DNA of 64,000 nt from Campanula takesimana (GCA_026119855.1 JAOWBW010001047.1:310001-374000); one strand, 5' to 3'. Shown: positions 22,150 through 33,478, counted from the first letter of the stretch. Translations and numbers: made by a program. The notes: generated from the letters alone by a model not told the origin.

Positions 22150-22632
22150 ACAACATGAAACAAAACCATCAAACCGTGGTCATCTCAAAATGACCAAGTT
22201 CTCTTCCCTCGGTCCCATCAATGACCGATTTCCCAGACACACATTCTCCTCCTGATCTTGCCATTGATCGAATCTTAATCTCAATTGATCACAACATTTA
22301 TACATGTTAAGGCTAATTGATTGTTATAATCTTGACTTAATAATAAACATGGTCCATTCAAGAAATCATTTTGATGTTAACTAAGGCAAATTTCAAATGT
22401 CTCGACAAGTCTTCTCCTCTATATCTTAGGAAAGAGCTAAACACTTATATTCTGTCAAGCAAGGGCTTCCTCCCATTTCATGATACATTGCTCAAGGAGC
22501 TCACCAACATAAAGGGTCTCTCTCCCAAATGAAATGCCCTTGCATGTTTCCTCCAAAAAGATACCTTAAGTCCCCGTTTTATCGAGTCGGCTGGATCACT
22601 CATAAAAAAAGAGAAAAAAAAAAGGAGAGAAA

Positions 22633-22701
22633 GGCACCAAAAAAGTAGCCCGCTAAGTCGAAAACCCGCAAGGGCGGCTTAGGCAAAAAACAGGGTGTGC
22701 C
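22633..22701 (+). other. Type-1 three-tier GNRA hairpin, element B copy 1
   Basis: Outer stem GGCAC/GTGCC, middle stem CTAAG/CTTAG, tip CCC-GCAA-GGG. Outer and middle stems differ from copy 2 yet stay complementary. Confidence 0.62.
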
Positions 22702-22707
22702 ATAAAA

Positions 22708-22776
22708 GACGCAAAAAGAGATGCCCGCTAGGTTTAAAACCCGCAAGGGCGACCTAGGCAAAAGAAAGGGTGCGTC
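22708..22776 (+). other. Type-1 three-tier GNRA hairpin, element B copy 2
   Basis: Outer stem GACGCA/TGCGTC, then CCC/GGG, middle stem CTAGGT/ACCTAG, tip CCC-GCAA-GGG with a GNRA loop. Confidence 0.65.
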
Positions 22777-23279
22777 ATGAAAAAGGGATGGGTTCCTAGC
22801 ATCATCAAAGGCCGAAAGACGACAACAGGTCAACGTCAACATCAAAGGTCGAAGGACGACATTGGGGTTACCTCCACATCAATGACAACAAGGACATGGG
22901 GCTACCCCGACATCAACAACAAAGATGACATTGGGGCTATCCCCACAACAGTGACAAACAGATTTCCTACCATCGGTTACTCCTCAATGAATGGAAAAAA
23001 TCCAAAGGACTTTGTGCATAACAAACCTCACGGTTAAGTTAAAATCAAAAATTTGACTAACATGCTTCGTTAAAAGATTTTCCTTTAGAAATAAGCATTT
23101 CCAAATTTGCCCATTTGGCATCATTTATCAAAGACAATGTTTCAAGCAAAATGCTTTTGATCTCCTCTCAAAATGATTTTCCTAAAGTCTTGGACTTTTT
23201 CATCCGCAATGTGTCTTAAAGGTCGCCCCTAGGCTCTTCCCCCCCCCCCCCCCCCGCCCCAGTATCAAGAAAGAGTGTC

Positions 23280-24250
23280 AATCATCCCGTAGAGTTGAGT
23301 TGACCAAAGTCCAAATTTTGACCAAATGAGAGTCAAGTCCCGACTTTGACCAAATGAGAGTCGAGTCCCAATTTTGACCAAATGAGAGTCAAATCCAAAT
23401 CCCGACTGTGACCAAATGAGAGTCAAGCCCAAATGCCCCGGCAGTCCTTAGTTGGACGTAAGACCAGTTTTCCCGTCAAACTCCCCAAAGATGGAGTTGA
23501 CCCAAGCCTTGACCCAGAGTGGTAATTTTAGGTTGAAGCCTTTCCCCCCGGCAGTCCTTAGTTGGACGTAAGACCAGTTTTCCCGTCAAACTCCCCAAAG
23601 ATGGAGTCGACCCAAGCCTTGACCCAGAGTGGTCATTTTAGGTTGAATCCTTTGTCCCCGGCAGTCCTTAGTCGGACGTAAGACCAGTTTCCCCATCAAA
23701 CTCCCCAAGGATGGAATTGACCCGACCCAAGCCTTGACCCAGAGTGGTCATTTTAGGTTGAATCCTTTGCCCCGGCATTCTTTAGTCGAACGTAAGACCA
23801 GTTGCCCCATCAAACTCCCCAAGGATAAAGTTGACCCGAGCCAAGCCTTGACCCAGAGTGGTTATTTTAGGTTGAAGCCCAAATGCCCCGGCAGTCCTTA
23901 GTCAGACATAATACCAGCTTCCCCGTCAAACTCCCCAAGGATGGAGTTGACCCGAGCCAAGCCTTGACCCAAAGTGGTCATTCTAGGTTGAAGCCTTTGT
24001 CCCGGCAGTCTAAAGTGACGTAAGACCATCCTTTTAGTCAACCTTCCCATAAGATAGCTTTGACCAAATCCCCATTTTGGCCAAATGAGAGTCAAGCCCA
24101 TCCTTTAGTCAACCCTCCCCGTAGAGTCGAGTTGACCAAATCCTGATTTTGGCCAAATGAGAGTCAAGCCCATCCTTTAGTCAACCCTCCCCGTAGAGTC
24201 AAGTTGACCAAATCCCGAATCCCGACTTTGACCAAAAGAGAGCCAAGTAC
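23280..24250 (+). repeat. Mixed tandem repeats of element B (about 110-bp and 40-bp units)
   Basis: About five units of GGCAGTCCTTAGTTGGACGT..AAGACCAG..CCCCAAAGATGGAGTTGAC (23440-24030), flanked on both sides by shorter GAGAGTCAAGTCCCGACTTT units. C has homologous 120-bp units at 46765-47215. A run of C lies at 23240-23255. Confidence 0.88.
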
Positions 24251-24258
24251 GAACCATT

Positions 24259-24545
24259 TTTAGGAGAGAATGACAGATATTCCCCTACGCTTTAGGAGAG
24301 AATGACAGATATTCCCCTAGGCTTTAGGAGAGAATGACAGATATTCCCCTACGCTTTAGGAGAGAATGACAGATATTCCCCTACGCTTTAGGAGAGAATG
24401 ACAGATATTCCCCTACACTTTAGGAGAGAATGACAGATATTCCCCTAGACTTTAGGATAGAATGACAGATATTCCCTACGCTTTAGGAGAGAATGACAGA
24501 TAGGAAATAATAACAGATATTCCCCTACACTTTAGGAGAGGGTGA
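24259..24545 (+). repeat. 32-bp tandem repeat, element B
   Basis: About nine copies of TTTAGGAGAGAATGACAGAT followed by ATTCCCCTACGC. Confidence 0.93.
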
Positions 24546-24583
24546 CAGGTATCCCTCTTTCTGTTAGGCTACCATTACAAAAG

Positions 24584-24780
24584 CCTTAGGTTTGAGATGC
24601 CAAGTTCCTCGCCCGACCTTAACGGTCACCCTTAGGTTTGAGACGCCAAGTTCCTCACCCGACCTTAACGGTCACCCTTAAGTTTGAGATGCCAAGTTCC
24701 TCAACCGGCCTTAATGGTCACCCTTAGGTTTGAGATGCCAAGTTCCTCACCCGACCTTAATGGTCACTTTTAGGTTTGAG
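24584..24780 (+). repeat. 47-bp tandem repeat, element B
   Basis: Four to five copies of TTAGGTTTGAGATGCCAAGT followed by TCCTCACCCGACCTTAACGG. Confidence 0.9.
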
Positions 24781-24804
24781 TAGCCTTAAAAATCTCTCAC
24801 CCCC

Positions 24805-24872
24805 TGAAATACGTTAAGGCTTGATTCCCCGCCAACGGGATACGTATGAATGCTATACCCCTAGGTCCAGCC
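24805..24872 (+). other. Type-2 structured motif, element B copy 3 (3' variant)
   Basis: TACG/CGTA outer arms, inner CCC-GCCAAC-GGG hairpin, loop strand GGCT pairing with AGCC at 24869, a third version of the covarying helix. It lies about 100 bp before the 3' LTR, as its partner in C does. Confidence 0.55.
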
Positions 24873-24973
24873 ATACAACCAAATTGGTTAAGCTGTCCTC
24901 CCATCATAGACAGATTGGGATGCTTTTTAGGTCGATAACCCCACTTTCCTAAAGCGACGTTGCCGAGGGGCTT

Positions 24974-26527
24974 TGTAAGTACCCCAATCTGAACTTAGAC
25001 CAACTTAGAGGAATTCTTAGCATCATTCAGGGATAAACTGATAGGCTAGGAACTCACTAGGATAAACTAAGAACATTAAGACTATTCTGGAATTAAACTT
25101 AGAAAAATCCAGAAGCTCGCCATGCTGAGTCGTATGGATGGTTTGGGTACTAGAAGGGCCCAGCCGTACGGCTGGTTTGGGTGCCTTCAGTCTCTATAAA
25201 TTAAGACCCTTGCTGATCATTTCAGGGGGGGAGAAACTGTTTTGTGAGTTAAAACTCTGCAGAATTGATAGTAGAACACAATCACAAACACATTTGAGTG
25301 TAAGAGAGAAGAAGATAGGTTAGAACCAAATATTGGTGAGGCCTCCTTCTCCCCCATCTTCTCTTCATCTCTTGTTCTATTTTCATTTGGCTCATTTGCT
25401 TACTTATGTCTTTACATTTTTTGCAATGATATAAATTGGAACCAAGCCTTGACTTGATTCATGGTGCCCTCATGTTTTATGCATCATCAAGGGTTACAAA
25501 CCAAGGATGATCAAGGCTTGTTATGATTTAATGCACATTTACTTTATGTCTTTACATTTATGCAATTTACTTTATGTCTTTACATTTATGCAATCTACTT
25601 TATGTCTTTACATTTATGTCTTATATTTAAATTTGGCTTGGTGATCCATTGCACATATGGAGAGAGCCCTTTTATTTATGTCATTTATGTTGATTTGTGT
25701 TGAAAGGATCAAGTTTGATGGTAAAGTTTCATTCTTTACCATTCAACTTTGATCCAAACACAATAATGTCCCTTTGGATGGTAAAGACTCAATCTTTATC
25801 CATCAAAAGGTTGATTTTTGATATCCCAAGGTATTTCCTTGGATGAATCGTCCATTTGGATGTTAAAGTTTCCATCGTTAACTATTCAAATGGTGATTTT
25901 GGCTCAAATACATGTTCATCAACTTTCTTCATTTCCCCCCAATTATTACCTTGATCATGCACAAAACCATTTGTTTTGGTGCTTAATTAGTGATCAATGG
26001 CATAGGGATGATATAATTCATGTTTTTGTACAAAGAAAATAAAATGAAAAGATTCAATTATGTCCAGTTTCAGCAGAATACTCTGTTTCTTCCTGAAACG
26101 GGACTGATTCCTGATAAACTGTCAAAATTCCCAGGACAACCCTCTCTAGCCGTATGACTGGTTTGTCCAGGGAATGGTTTTCTCAATTTTACCCCTTTCT
26201 GTTAAAAAAGCTTTACAAATAAACCCCTTTTCGTTAAATCCTAAACTGTTTTCTGTTAAGTCAGTTTCTCCCATTTTAAAATACACACACATACACACTT
26301 GCACATTTTGTCAATAAACTAGGGAGACTCGGGTTTCCGAGGAGGATTGGGTGAACGATAAAAAGTTCTTCCCAAGACGTAACGTGACCTCCAAACTCGC
26401 AATCTCTACCTTTTCCATTAAATTTGAGTTTAAAATTAAATTAACGTGGCGACTCCGTTTCATCGAACATAAAGTGCCGTGTTTGATTCTCGAGGGAACT
26501 TTTTTGTTTTCCAGCGGGTATCTCACA
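24974..26527 (+). repeat. 3' LTR of element B
   Basis: Starts TGTAAGTACC after a GCCGAGGGGCTT purine tract and ends TATCTCACA, followed by the GCCCC duplication. Carries CGTACGG motifs near 25164 and a variant (GCCGTATGACTGG) at 26150. It is related to the element C LTRs but clearly diverged in the middle. Confidence 0.88.
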
Positions 26528-26590
26528 GCCCCCTAAAATTTTTGGGCCCTGTGCTATTGGGCTTATTGCACTTGCTCATAGCTGGGCCTG

Positions 26591-28194
26591 CCAGCATCCA
26601 ACAACTCAAACCATTTAATTACTTTGGGATTAATTATACGAATCTGAGCCATAAAATTTTTCATCTTCCTGTCCTAGGTGGCGCTAACAACACGCCAAAA
26701 AGATCTTTTAAGCCTACACCCTTGTGAGCGTGAAGGAAATTTGCTTGCAAATGCAACATGTACCACATGTGCATAACAGTTCGTGGCCATGAATTATCTC
26801 CAACCGTGGCAAGGATGCTACTATGGCGATCAGATATCAAACAAACTTCTCAACCCTTAATAACATGTTTGCAAACAAGATGTAAGAACCAATACCAGTT
26901 TTCATGGTCCTCTTTTCAATAATAGCAAAAGCAAGTGGAAGTAAACTATCATTCGCATCAACACCCATAGCAATGAGTATTACCCCTTTATATCTTCCAT
27001 TCAAGAAAGTGACATCAACAGAAATGATAGGACGACAATAAGAGAATGCTTCCAAACAAGGGCCAGATGCCCAAAACACACGGTCAAACATACCTGGAGG
27101 ACCAACATGAGGATGATTAGAATACTCCACAATGGTGCCATGGTTCCACTTTTGAATAGCTGCTAACAAACGTGGCAACTTTTTATAAGAGTCTTCCTAG
27201 TCCCCAAATGCTTGAGCGATGGCTTTTTGTTTACGACACCATGCCTTCTGATATGAAATATCCTTACCGTGCATTGCTTTTATTGTTTCCTTAACAAGCA
27301 CAATCTTATACTTTGTATCAGCCTTGATAAATTCCATAACTTCTCGTCTATAAACTGAGCATCTAAGTTAGGATGATCTCCGCTAACATCTGAAGCTAAG
27401 AAAGAATGTGGACCCTTGTACTTATTTACTTCCCAATACCCACCATTCTTTAGACTCACATTCACATAAAAACTGCAGGGAAATTGTTTCACCAAACACT
27501 CAATAGTCCACTTTCACGTTGTGCTCCTTTTTACCCTGAATCGCAGATTTTTCTTAATATGATACTTCTTTATTTCATACTGCACTTCAATCTTCTTTGA
27601 GAAGCGAATACCTTTGGCGATTTCATCTCTCTCTACATTCCATTATGAAAAATTATGTTCACTATTATCATAAATCTCTGATCCTTCACCAATATCGCGG
27701 TAAAATTGATAGTCTCCTATCTCATACAGTTGATTCTGCGGCTCATTATAAGTAATCATGTGTGCTCCCAAATTATCACCTTCCCCATCATCAGCCTCAT
27801 TGTCGCTAACATCAATTGGACTCGTACAATCTTCATATCCAGAATCACCCTCTTCATTTACAAGCAAATCAACTTCATAATCTACATCATCATCATCATC
27901 ACGTTCGTCTACCTCATCTTCCTCTTCCTCTTCCTCTTCCTCTTCCTCTTCCTCTTCCTCTTCCTCTTCCACATGTGTTTCAAACTCATCAACATCTCTC
28001 TCAGGGTAGTAACTTGAAGAACCCATCTGAAAGTTATCTATGTCATAAAAATACTCATTTTGTATCGGCTCCTCTTATGTTTCAGACTCATCAGAAGGTA
28101 CATTATCAACAAAATTCATGACAACATACAACTGCAAGCTACTCATCCCACCTAATTGAGCAGAAACATCAAACATGACTTCCATACACATATC
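26591..28194 (-). pseudogene. MULE transposase, N-terminal and catalytic part
   Basis: Read leftwards from 28194: a MULE-like start (MCMEVMFDVSAQLGGM) with one stop near 28078, an acidic region with a long Glu run coded by a CTTCCT-type microsatellite (27910-27968), and a MuDR DNA-binding zinc region (FPCSFYVNVSLKNGGYWEVN; YKGPHSF). The MULE core follows with the first catalytic Asp in ISVDVTFLNGRYKG (about 26995-27035) and PLAFAIIEKR. After a frame change near 26840 the second Asp region is seen (SDRHRSILATVGDNSWPRTV). The reading is cut at 26590 by the hAT and continues at 16034. Several stops and frame changes; inactive. Confidence 0.88.
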
Positions 28195-28228
28195 TGTTAG
28201 TGTTGGTGCCCTAGGCAGGTTTATTTAA
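28195..28228 (+). repeat. Stub of the 5' LTR of element D
   Basis: First 34 bases match the start of the LTR at 29017 with a few changes, then similarity stops and pol sequence begins. Confidence 0.75.
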
Positions 28229-28234
28229 GATTCC

Positions 28235-29003
28235 TTGGAATTAAGATTCCGCATGGAAGAATCTAAGAGAGTACAATTGCCAGTGTTATATGGAGTTTCT
28301 CTAAGCAAGACTCAATGTCCTAAGACAAAAGATGAGCGTGAGAAAATGAATGAGATTCCATATGCTTCGGCAATTAGATCCATCATGTATTCCATGATAT
28401 GTACTAGGTCGGATGTATCTTATGCTTTGAGCATGAAGAGTAGATATCAATCTGACCCCGGTGAGAGTCACTGGATGGCTGTTAAAGCGATTCTTAAGTA
28501 CTTGAGAAGGACTAAAGATTCATTTCTAATCTATGGAAGTATGAAAGATGATCTCGTTGTAAATGGTTACACGGATGCAAGCTTCCAAACCGACAAAGAT
28601 GATAGTAGATCGCAGTCGGGTTTTGTGTTTATGTTAAATGGTGGAGCTGTAAGCTGGAAGAGTTCTAAGCAAAGTACAATCGCTGATTCTACAACTGAAG
28701 CTGAGTATATTGCTGCATCGGATGCTGCAAAGGAAGCTATTTAGATTAAGAAGTTCATTGGTGAACTTGAAGTGGTTCCTAGTATTGCTAATCCAATAGA
28801 CCTTTATTGTGATAATAATGGTGCTATTGCTCAAGCAAAGGAACCAAGGGAACATCAGAAATCCAAACACATACTTAGGCATTTTCATATCATTCAAGAA
28901 ATCGTTGATAGGGAAGACGTAAATATATGCAGAGTTCCACAAGCTAAACATGATGGTCATGTTAGGTCCATGGGTATTAGATACATGGAAGATTGGGCCT
29001 AGG
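28235..29003 (+). pseudogene. Copia pol 3' end: reverse transcriptase tail and RNase H (element D)
   Basis: Starts in the RT-RNase H connection (KTQCPKTKDEREKMNEIPYA; SAIRSIMYSMICTRSDVSYA), then the RNase H signatures VNGYTDASFQTDKDDSRSQSG, TTEAEYIAASDAAKEA and DLYCDNNGAIAQAKEP, and the terminal RSMGIRYMEDW. A TAG at 28744 replaces the usual Trp, and the segment that normally encodes the ADPLTK region is deleted between ICRV and PQAKH. gag, protease, integrase and most of the RT are absent. Confidence 0.88.
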
Positions 29004-29016
29004 GCAAGTGGGAGAT

Positions 29017-30478
29017 TGTTAGTGTTGGTTCCCTAGGCACGTTTATTTAAACGTTCTGTATGTTATCATTTTATTCATATTAATAAAGAGATGTTTTGAT
29101 TATTATTGTTTTTCATGTTTACTTGTAATAATCTCTGTCCCTAGTACTTATGAAGCACTAGTATAAGTTTAAATGTTCATGGGATGATCATGTTAGACTT
29201 ATGGGTACTTGTTGGAGAACAAGGTACTGGACATGACCCGCTTTATGAGATTTATGTCATGGTCAATGTCATATATTGATCTCATATTAGTTATGTCATT
29301 TGAATCCTTAGACATGAAGTTATTATAGTCTTCCACTTGATGAACATTATGTTTGACATATTCAAACGCTACCTTTAACCAGGAAGTTATAAAGGGTATG
29401 ATTGGAATAATCGGATTCACGTAGGGAAGAATGATAAGATAAATGGATTTTTCCCTATTCGGAGAGATGTCAAGCTTGGGCCCCTCATAGAATGATGTTG
29501 ATGAAATGTTTTTCCAAACTCAAATGAGTTGATTGGATCATTGTCATTTGGATTATCAACATATTCAGGATCGAGAAAGTATTGAACAAATACAAGTTGA
29601 CTTGATGACCATGACTTGTGTTCAATGATATAAAGGGACAAAGGGATTGTGACATGTTCTATAAAGGAATACGAACTTGTATATAGTTACACTATTTGGG
29701 TATGTATGACGGTTTGCTAGAACCTAATCATATCTTATGGGTTTATGTTTAAACCCATTGATAACTTAGTGTAATCCTATAGGGTCACACACAATAAGAA
29801 CGAATTTATAAAAGGCAAAAAGGGCAGATTTTTGGTCTGGCACGACCGTGCCAGATATAAAGCACGTCCGTGCCATTCGGCACATCCGTTCCATTCGGCA
29901 CGGCCGTGCCAAATATAAAGCACGACCGTGCCATTAATCAGCAGCCGGGAAGGTAGGCGCGCACCAATTGGCACCGACCGTGCCAATTATAGGGCACGAC
30001 CGTGCCAGAGCTGCTTGGACAGAAAGTTTGCAGCTTAATTTGGGTGACGGGATTTAGGTTTCCTAGGTACTTAAGGGTTAAGGACTAGGACCTTTATAAA
30101 CATATTTTCACCAGCCATTAAGCATATGAAACCTAGTTGTTTGGAGAAACAATATTCTTGATCAAAGATTAAGAATTCATAAATTCATATAGCCTTTTGG
30201 TCTAGCAACCAAGATCAAGAAGCTTCTTGATATTAGTTCCTGGTGTGGATACCAATAGAGGGTGAAGCTTATCACCTCCATAGTTCGTGTTCTTGTTCGT
30301 GATCAAGTTTCAAAGTTCCACCAAGAATCAAGGTTGTTATTCAAAGGCATCAAGAGTTAGTATTCTAGTATTCATTATGCAGTATTTCATTTAATCACAA
30401 GAATGGATCTATGGGCTTTGGGTTTCATGAAAATTTTAATGCTTTATTCCGCTGTACATGATCATAGAAAACCCAACA
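29017..30478 (+). repeat. LTR of element D
   Basis: Starts TGTTAGTGTTGG after AAGTGGGAGAT (purine tract) and ends AAACCCAACA. Homologous to 60618-62127 at both ends, but with an unrelated middle (about 29810-30200). TATA at 30095. Confidence 0.88.
29839..30100 (+). promoter_or_regulatory. U3 promoter of element D: seven GGCACGACCGTGCC copies plus TATA
   Basis: Seven copies at 29839, 29861, 29879, 29897 (GGCACGGCCGTGCC, a perfect palindrome), 29919, 29970 and 29993, followed by CCTTTATAAACA at 30091. The element E LTR has a different motif at the same place. Confidence 0.55.
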
Positions 30479-30479
30479 G

Positions 30480-30491
30480 TGGTATCAGAGC
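30480..30491 (+). other. Primer binding site of element D, initiator tRNA-Met type
   Basis: TGGTATCAGAGC lies one base after the LTR; this is the standard plant copia primer site. Confidence 0.9.
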
Positions 30492-30654
30492 CCCGTTCAT
30501 GTTGATTATTTCAATACATAATCATGTTGTGTGTATATAAATTGTTTATGTGCCTAGCATGATTTGAATATTGGAATTATGATGTTTATGTGATCTATGC
30601 GTTTTATGTGATTTATTGTTTTTGTAGGCCAAGACGTAGGTCATTTAAGATCGG

Positions 30655-31245
30655 CTAGCTTGACTAAAGGTGAGGTCAAGATGAAAGATTGACCTAGATG
30701 GGTCAAAGGCGGGTTGACCTAGATGGGTCAAGGGGACGGGTTTGACCTAGACGGGTCGAAGACGGGTTAACCTAGACGGGTCAAGGAGACGGGTTTGACC
30801 TAGACGGGTCAAGGTGACGGGTTGACCTAGAATGGTCGAGGTAGAGGTTTGACCTAGACAGGTCAAAGATGGGTTGACCTAGATGGGTCAAGGAGACGGG
30901 TTTAACCTAGATGGGTCAAGGTGACGGGTTGACCTAGAATGGCTTAGAGGTAGGCCGGTTGACCAAAGTTGGCCAAAGTTTGACCTAGGCGGGATAGCAT
31001 TGAGTAAGTTGAGCTAGGAAGGTCAGAGGTTAACTAGGGTTGACCTAGACGGGTCAAGGATCGACTAGAGTTGATCTAGGTTAGACTAGGTTGACCTAGA
31101 CGGTTCGAAGGTTGACTAGAGTTGATCTAGGGTAGACTAGGTTAACCTAGACGGGTCGAGATGTCGGATTGACCTAGATGGGTTAAGATGTCCGGTTGAC
31201 CTAGGCAGGTCAAAGGTTGACTAGGGTTGACCTAAGGTAGACTCA
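30655..31245 (+). repeat. Degenerate 24-30 bp tandem repeat in the leader of element D
   Basis: Some twenty imperfect copies built on GTTGACCTAGACGGGTCAAG with GACGGG variants. No coding sequence is found there. The element E leader lacks it at the equivalent place. Confidence 0.85.
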
Positions 31246-31327
31246 CGCAGCATGATGAATGATATTAGTTAAGATTAAGATTACTTGGTTTGATAATTTT
31301 TCTTAACTCGATCAAGGTGCATGGTTT

Positions 31328-32307
31328 TGTTTGCACCCGAGAAGATTCCCACTCGCCTTTTGATTTGAGAATCGCCACCATGTTGTTGGACGGAACACAG
31401 ACCGTGAGATTCTTGAGTTCGGGGGTTAAGTTATGGATTGGGAAGGTCAAGGAGCACCCAATCCACCCAATCTAGGATTGGTCTTGCTTAGGTGTTTTTA
31501 ATCGAATAGCAAATAAACAATTAAAACAAATAAAGGCAATAATTAATTTCTTAATTATTGGAATGTCGGATCATGTGCTTCGAGACCATCTCCATGGATT
31601 GGAGAGGCTCTAGGCTGATCCTTTTGATGGGATTACACTACTCTAAAATGAAGAATGAGTGAGAAGTAGATATTAAAAGCGTAGGAGTTTACCTAAAGCG
31701 TTCTTGAGATTCCAATTGATGGCCTTGACTAAGGCCTTGAAGATCCAAGATTTTTTTGTTGATTTTGGCTTGAAAGGATGAGTTTTTGATGGTGTTTTGG
31801 TGTGAGGGGAGAGGAAAAACGGGATTCTTAAGAGCGAGACTGATTGGAGGGTTGTTAACCTCTTTTTGGATGACTAGGAACCATTAATTAGCATTAGGAG
31901 TGAAAGACTCTTTATTTATAGGCTTAGATTGCTTAGGGACCAAGTAGAGAGGTTTAATTAAGTAAGGAGATCAGTAGGAAACCTCCAGGAAGTCTCCTAA
32001 TTCAATATTGCCCGGATTAGGAGAGTGTTGGCCAAGAAAGAGATCGGGACAGAGAAGGAAAGTGAATTAGACTTTTTAGACAAAGGAGATGTCTCGTACG
32101 AGACATTGATGTCTCGTATGAGGCATCCAGTGCAACATTACTGTTTTATCCTTATCTATAGTTTCTTTGTTCAGTTTAGCCCCTAACTAACGGAGTCAGC
32201 CAGAAACTTAATGAAACATGCCAAAACTAACGAATTTTCATCCAAATACGAAGGCGAGACACGAGAGTAGTGTAATCATAATTTTGAGTTTAAATGGGGT
32301 GTCTACA
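31328..32307 (-). repeat. 3' LTR of element F
   Basis: On the minus strand it starts TGTAGACACCCCATTT and ends near 31328. Matches 49795-50772 closely. Minus-strand TATA (TATAAATAAA) at 31911-31920, with a paired TGTCTCGTACGAGACAT motif at 32090-32126 upstream of it. Confidence 0.88.
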
Positions 32308-32382
32308 GAGCCCCTCAGCGACGATACTTATGGAAGAAGTAATTTCGTCGATAGAAAAGACACCATTTAGAACTTTGGGTAT

Positions 32383-32442
32383 GGTCGTGCTAAAAAGCTG
32401 CCTACGTATTCCTCTGGAAAGGAATCAGACCAAACGTAGTTC
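32383..32442 (-). other. Type-2 structured motif, element F 3' copy
   Basis: On the minus strand: GAACTACG and CGTAG arms, inner ATTCCT/AGGAAT hairpin, loop strand GGTC and downstream GACC. A slightly changed copy lies at about 50849-50907. Confidence 0.6.
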
Positions 32443-32639
32443 GACTCCGAAAACACGAAAAAACGGTGGTTTTAGGTATTTTGGAAATCATTTTGAAAGA
32501 AATATTGCGGTAAGTAAAGTTTAGAGTTTAGAGAGTACCCCATACTGAGGAATCAATGTCCTTGACCCAATTCTGAATATGCCCTCTGTTGTTGATGGAG
32601 TGTCGCGGTTGACGGTGTTGCTGGTGTAGACTGTGTTGC

Positions 32640-33150
32640 AGACTGTGTTGAAGTTGTTGGGGAATATCCTCAATCAATGCTCCTACATTGAGAGTACTGG
32701 ATATTATCCTCTTTCAATAGTTGATTGAAAGTACTGGATCCCTAGATGTTCTCTTTCAATGGCTGATCGAAAGTACTTAACATGTCCTCTTCCAATTTCT
32801 CATTAAAAGTATTGGACGGTTTTGATGTAGATGTATACTTCTGAATGTCCTCGTCAATGGTTGATTGAATGTACTGGACATTATCCTCTTCCAATTCTTC
32901 ATTGAAATTCCTGGATATAGAAACTCTGAATTTGATGTTGATCTGTAGACTCTGAATGTCCTCGTCAATGGTTGATTGAACGTACTGAACATTATCCTCT
33001 TCCAATGCTCTACATTGAAAGTCCTGGATGCAGAAACTCTGAATTTAATGTTGATTTGTAGACTTCTGAATGTCCTCGTCAATGGTTGATTGAACGTACT
33101 GGACATTATCCTCTTCCAATGCTCTTACATTGAAAGTACTGGATGCAGAG
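32640..33150 (-). repeat. Degenerate ~110 bp tandem repeat of element F
   Basis: About four to five units containing AATGTCCTCGTCAATGGTTG and ATTGAAAGTACTGGATGCAG (plus-strand view), close to the 3' LTR. Part recurs at about 51115-51225. Confidence 0.85.
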
Positions 33151-33478
33151 TTGTCTGAATGCTGTTGAATTTTCTTTGAGCACGGATTGGTTCTTGTACC
33201 TGTTAATACAACAAGTAGAACCTCTTCTTGCAAGCAATTTAGCTTTGATTTTAGTTTGTAATTAGACTCATGCGGCGGTGACAAATTTATGTGCATGCTT
33301 GATCGGTCAACCTTGGTGTAAGTAATGTGAATAGCATGGATTCGCGATGGGATGTTTATTGGTGATGAACTGTATGTGTTGATTTATGTGTGTGTGCGGG
33401 GACAAGTGTTTGACAAGTTGGGACCTAATCAGGTTTTTGGCAGAGATGATGCTATGAAGTTTCTCTGATGGTTGTCTC

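Larger units (their letters stand above)
17114..26527 (+). mobile_element. Element B: non-autonomous Tat/Ogre-like LTR retrotransposon with deleted 5' part
   Basis: LTRs start TGTAAGTACCCC, as in element C. The right LTR (24974-26527) looks complete. The left one breaks off at about 17560 and runs straight into sequence matching the C leader, so the rest of the LTR and the primer site were deleted. Exact GCCCC target duplication. The interior has a gag-like remnant and large tandem arrays but no pol. Confidence 0.88.
16035..26590. mobile_element. Non-autonomous hAT-type DNA transposon (interrupted by element B)
   Basis: The left end CAGGCCCGTCT and the inverted right end (GGGCCTG, 26584-26590) form short terminal inverted repeats, with an 8-bp target duplication outside. 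Near both ends lies GGCCCTGTGC (16050 and 26546), typical of a common plant hAT group. Without the nested element it is about 1.1 kb and has no transposase, so it is non-autonomous. Confidence 0.85.
12096..28194 (-). mobile_element. Mutator-like element (MULE) with transposase and PMD gene, boundaries unresolved
   Basis: A MULE transposase reads on the minus strand from 28194 down to 15302, broken by a hAT element. A plant mobile domain gene reads on the plus strand at 12101-13940. The two converge tail to tail, as mudrA and mudrB do in MuDR. No terminal inverted repeats are seen: copia sequence abuts the left side, and copia element D interrupts the transposase N-terminus on the right. Grouping the PMD gene with this MULE is inferred from position and from the known occurrence of PMD genes in MULEs. 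Confidence 0.6.
28195..31327 (+). mobile_element. Copia element D, rearranged (LTR stub, RNase H, full LTR, leader)
   Basis: A 34-bp LTR start (TGTTAGTGTTGGTGCCCTAG) at 28195 breaks into the pol 3' end, followed by a purine tract, a full LTR (29017-30478), a Met-type primer site and leader sequence cut by element F at 31328. The complete LTR has a purine tract before it and a primer site after it, so it sits between two internal regions. The LTR family is shared with element E. Confidence 0.8.

Noticed and set aside
23240..23256. Run of C as a structural (G-quadruplex strand) element
   Set aside because: A single homopolymer run, also a common assembly artefact; no regular G-tract spacing.
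27706..28121. Plus-strand frames rich in Leu, Phe and Pro
   Set aside because: They are the opposite strand of the CTTCCT microsatellite coding the Glu run of the MULE transposase.
32742..33106. Minus-strand frames of 87-109 codons
   Set aside because: They read through the degenerate tandem repeat of element F and have repeat-derived sequence only.
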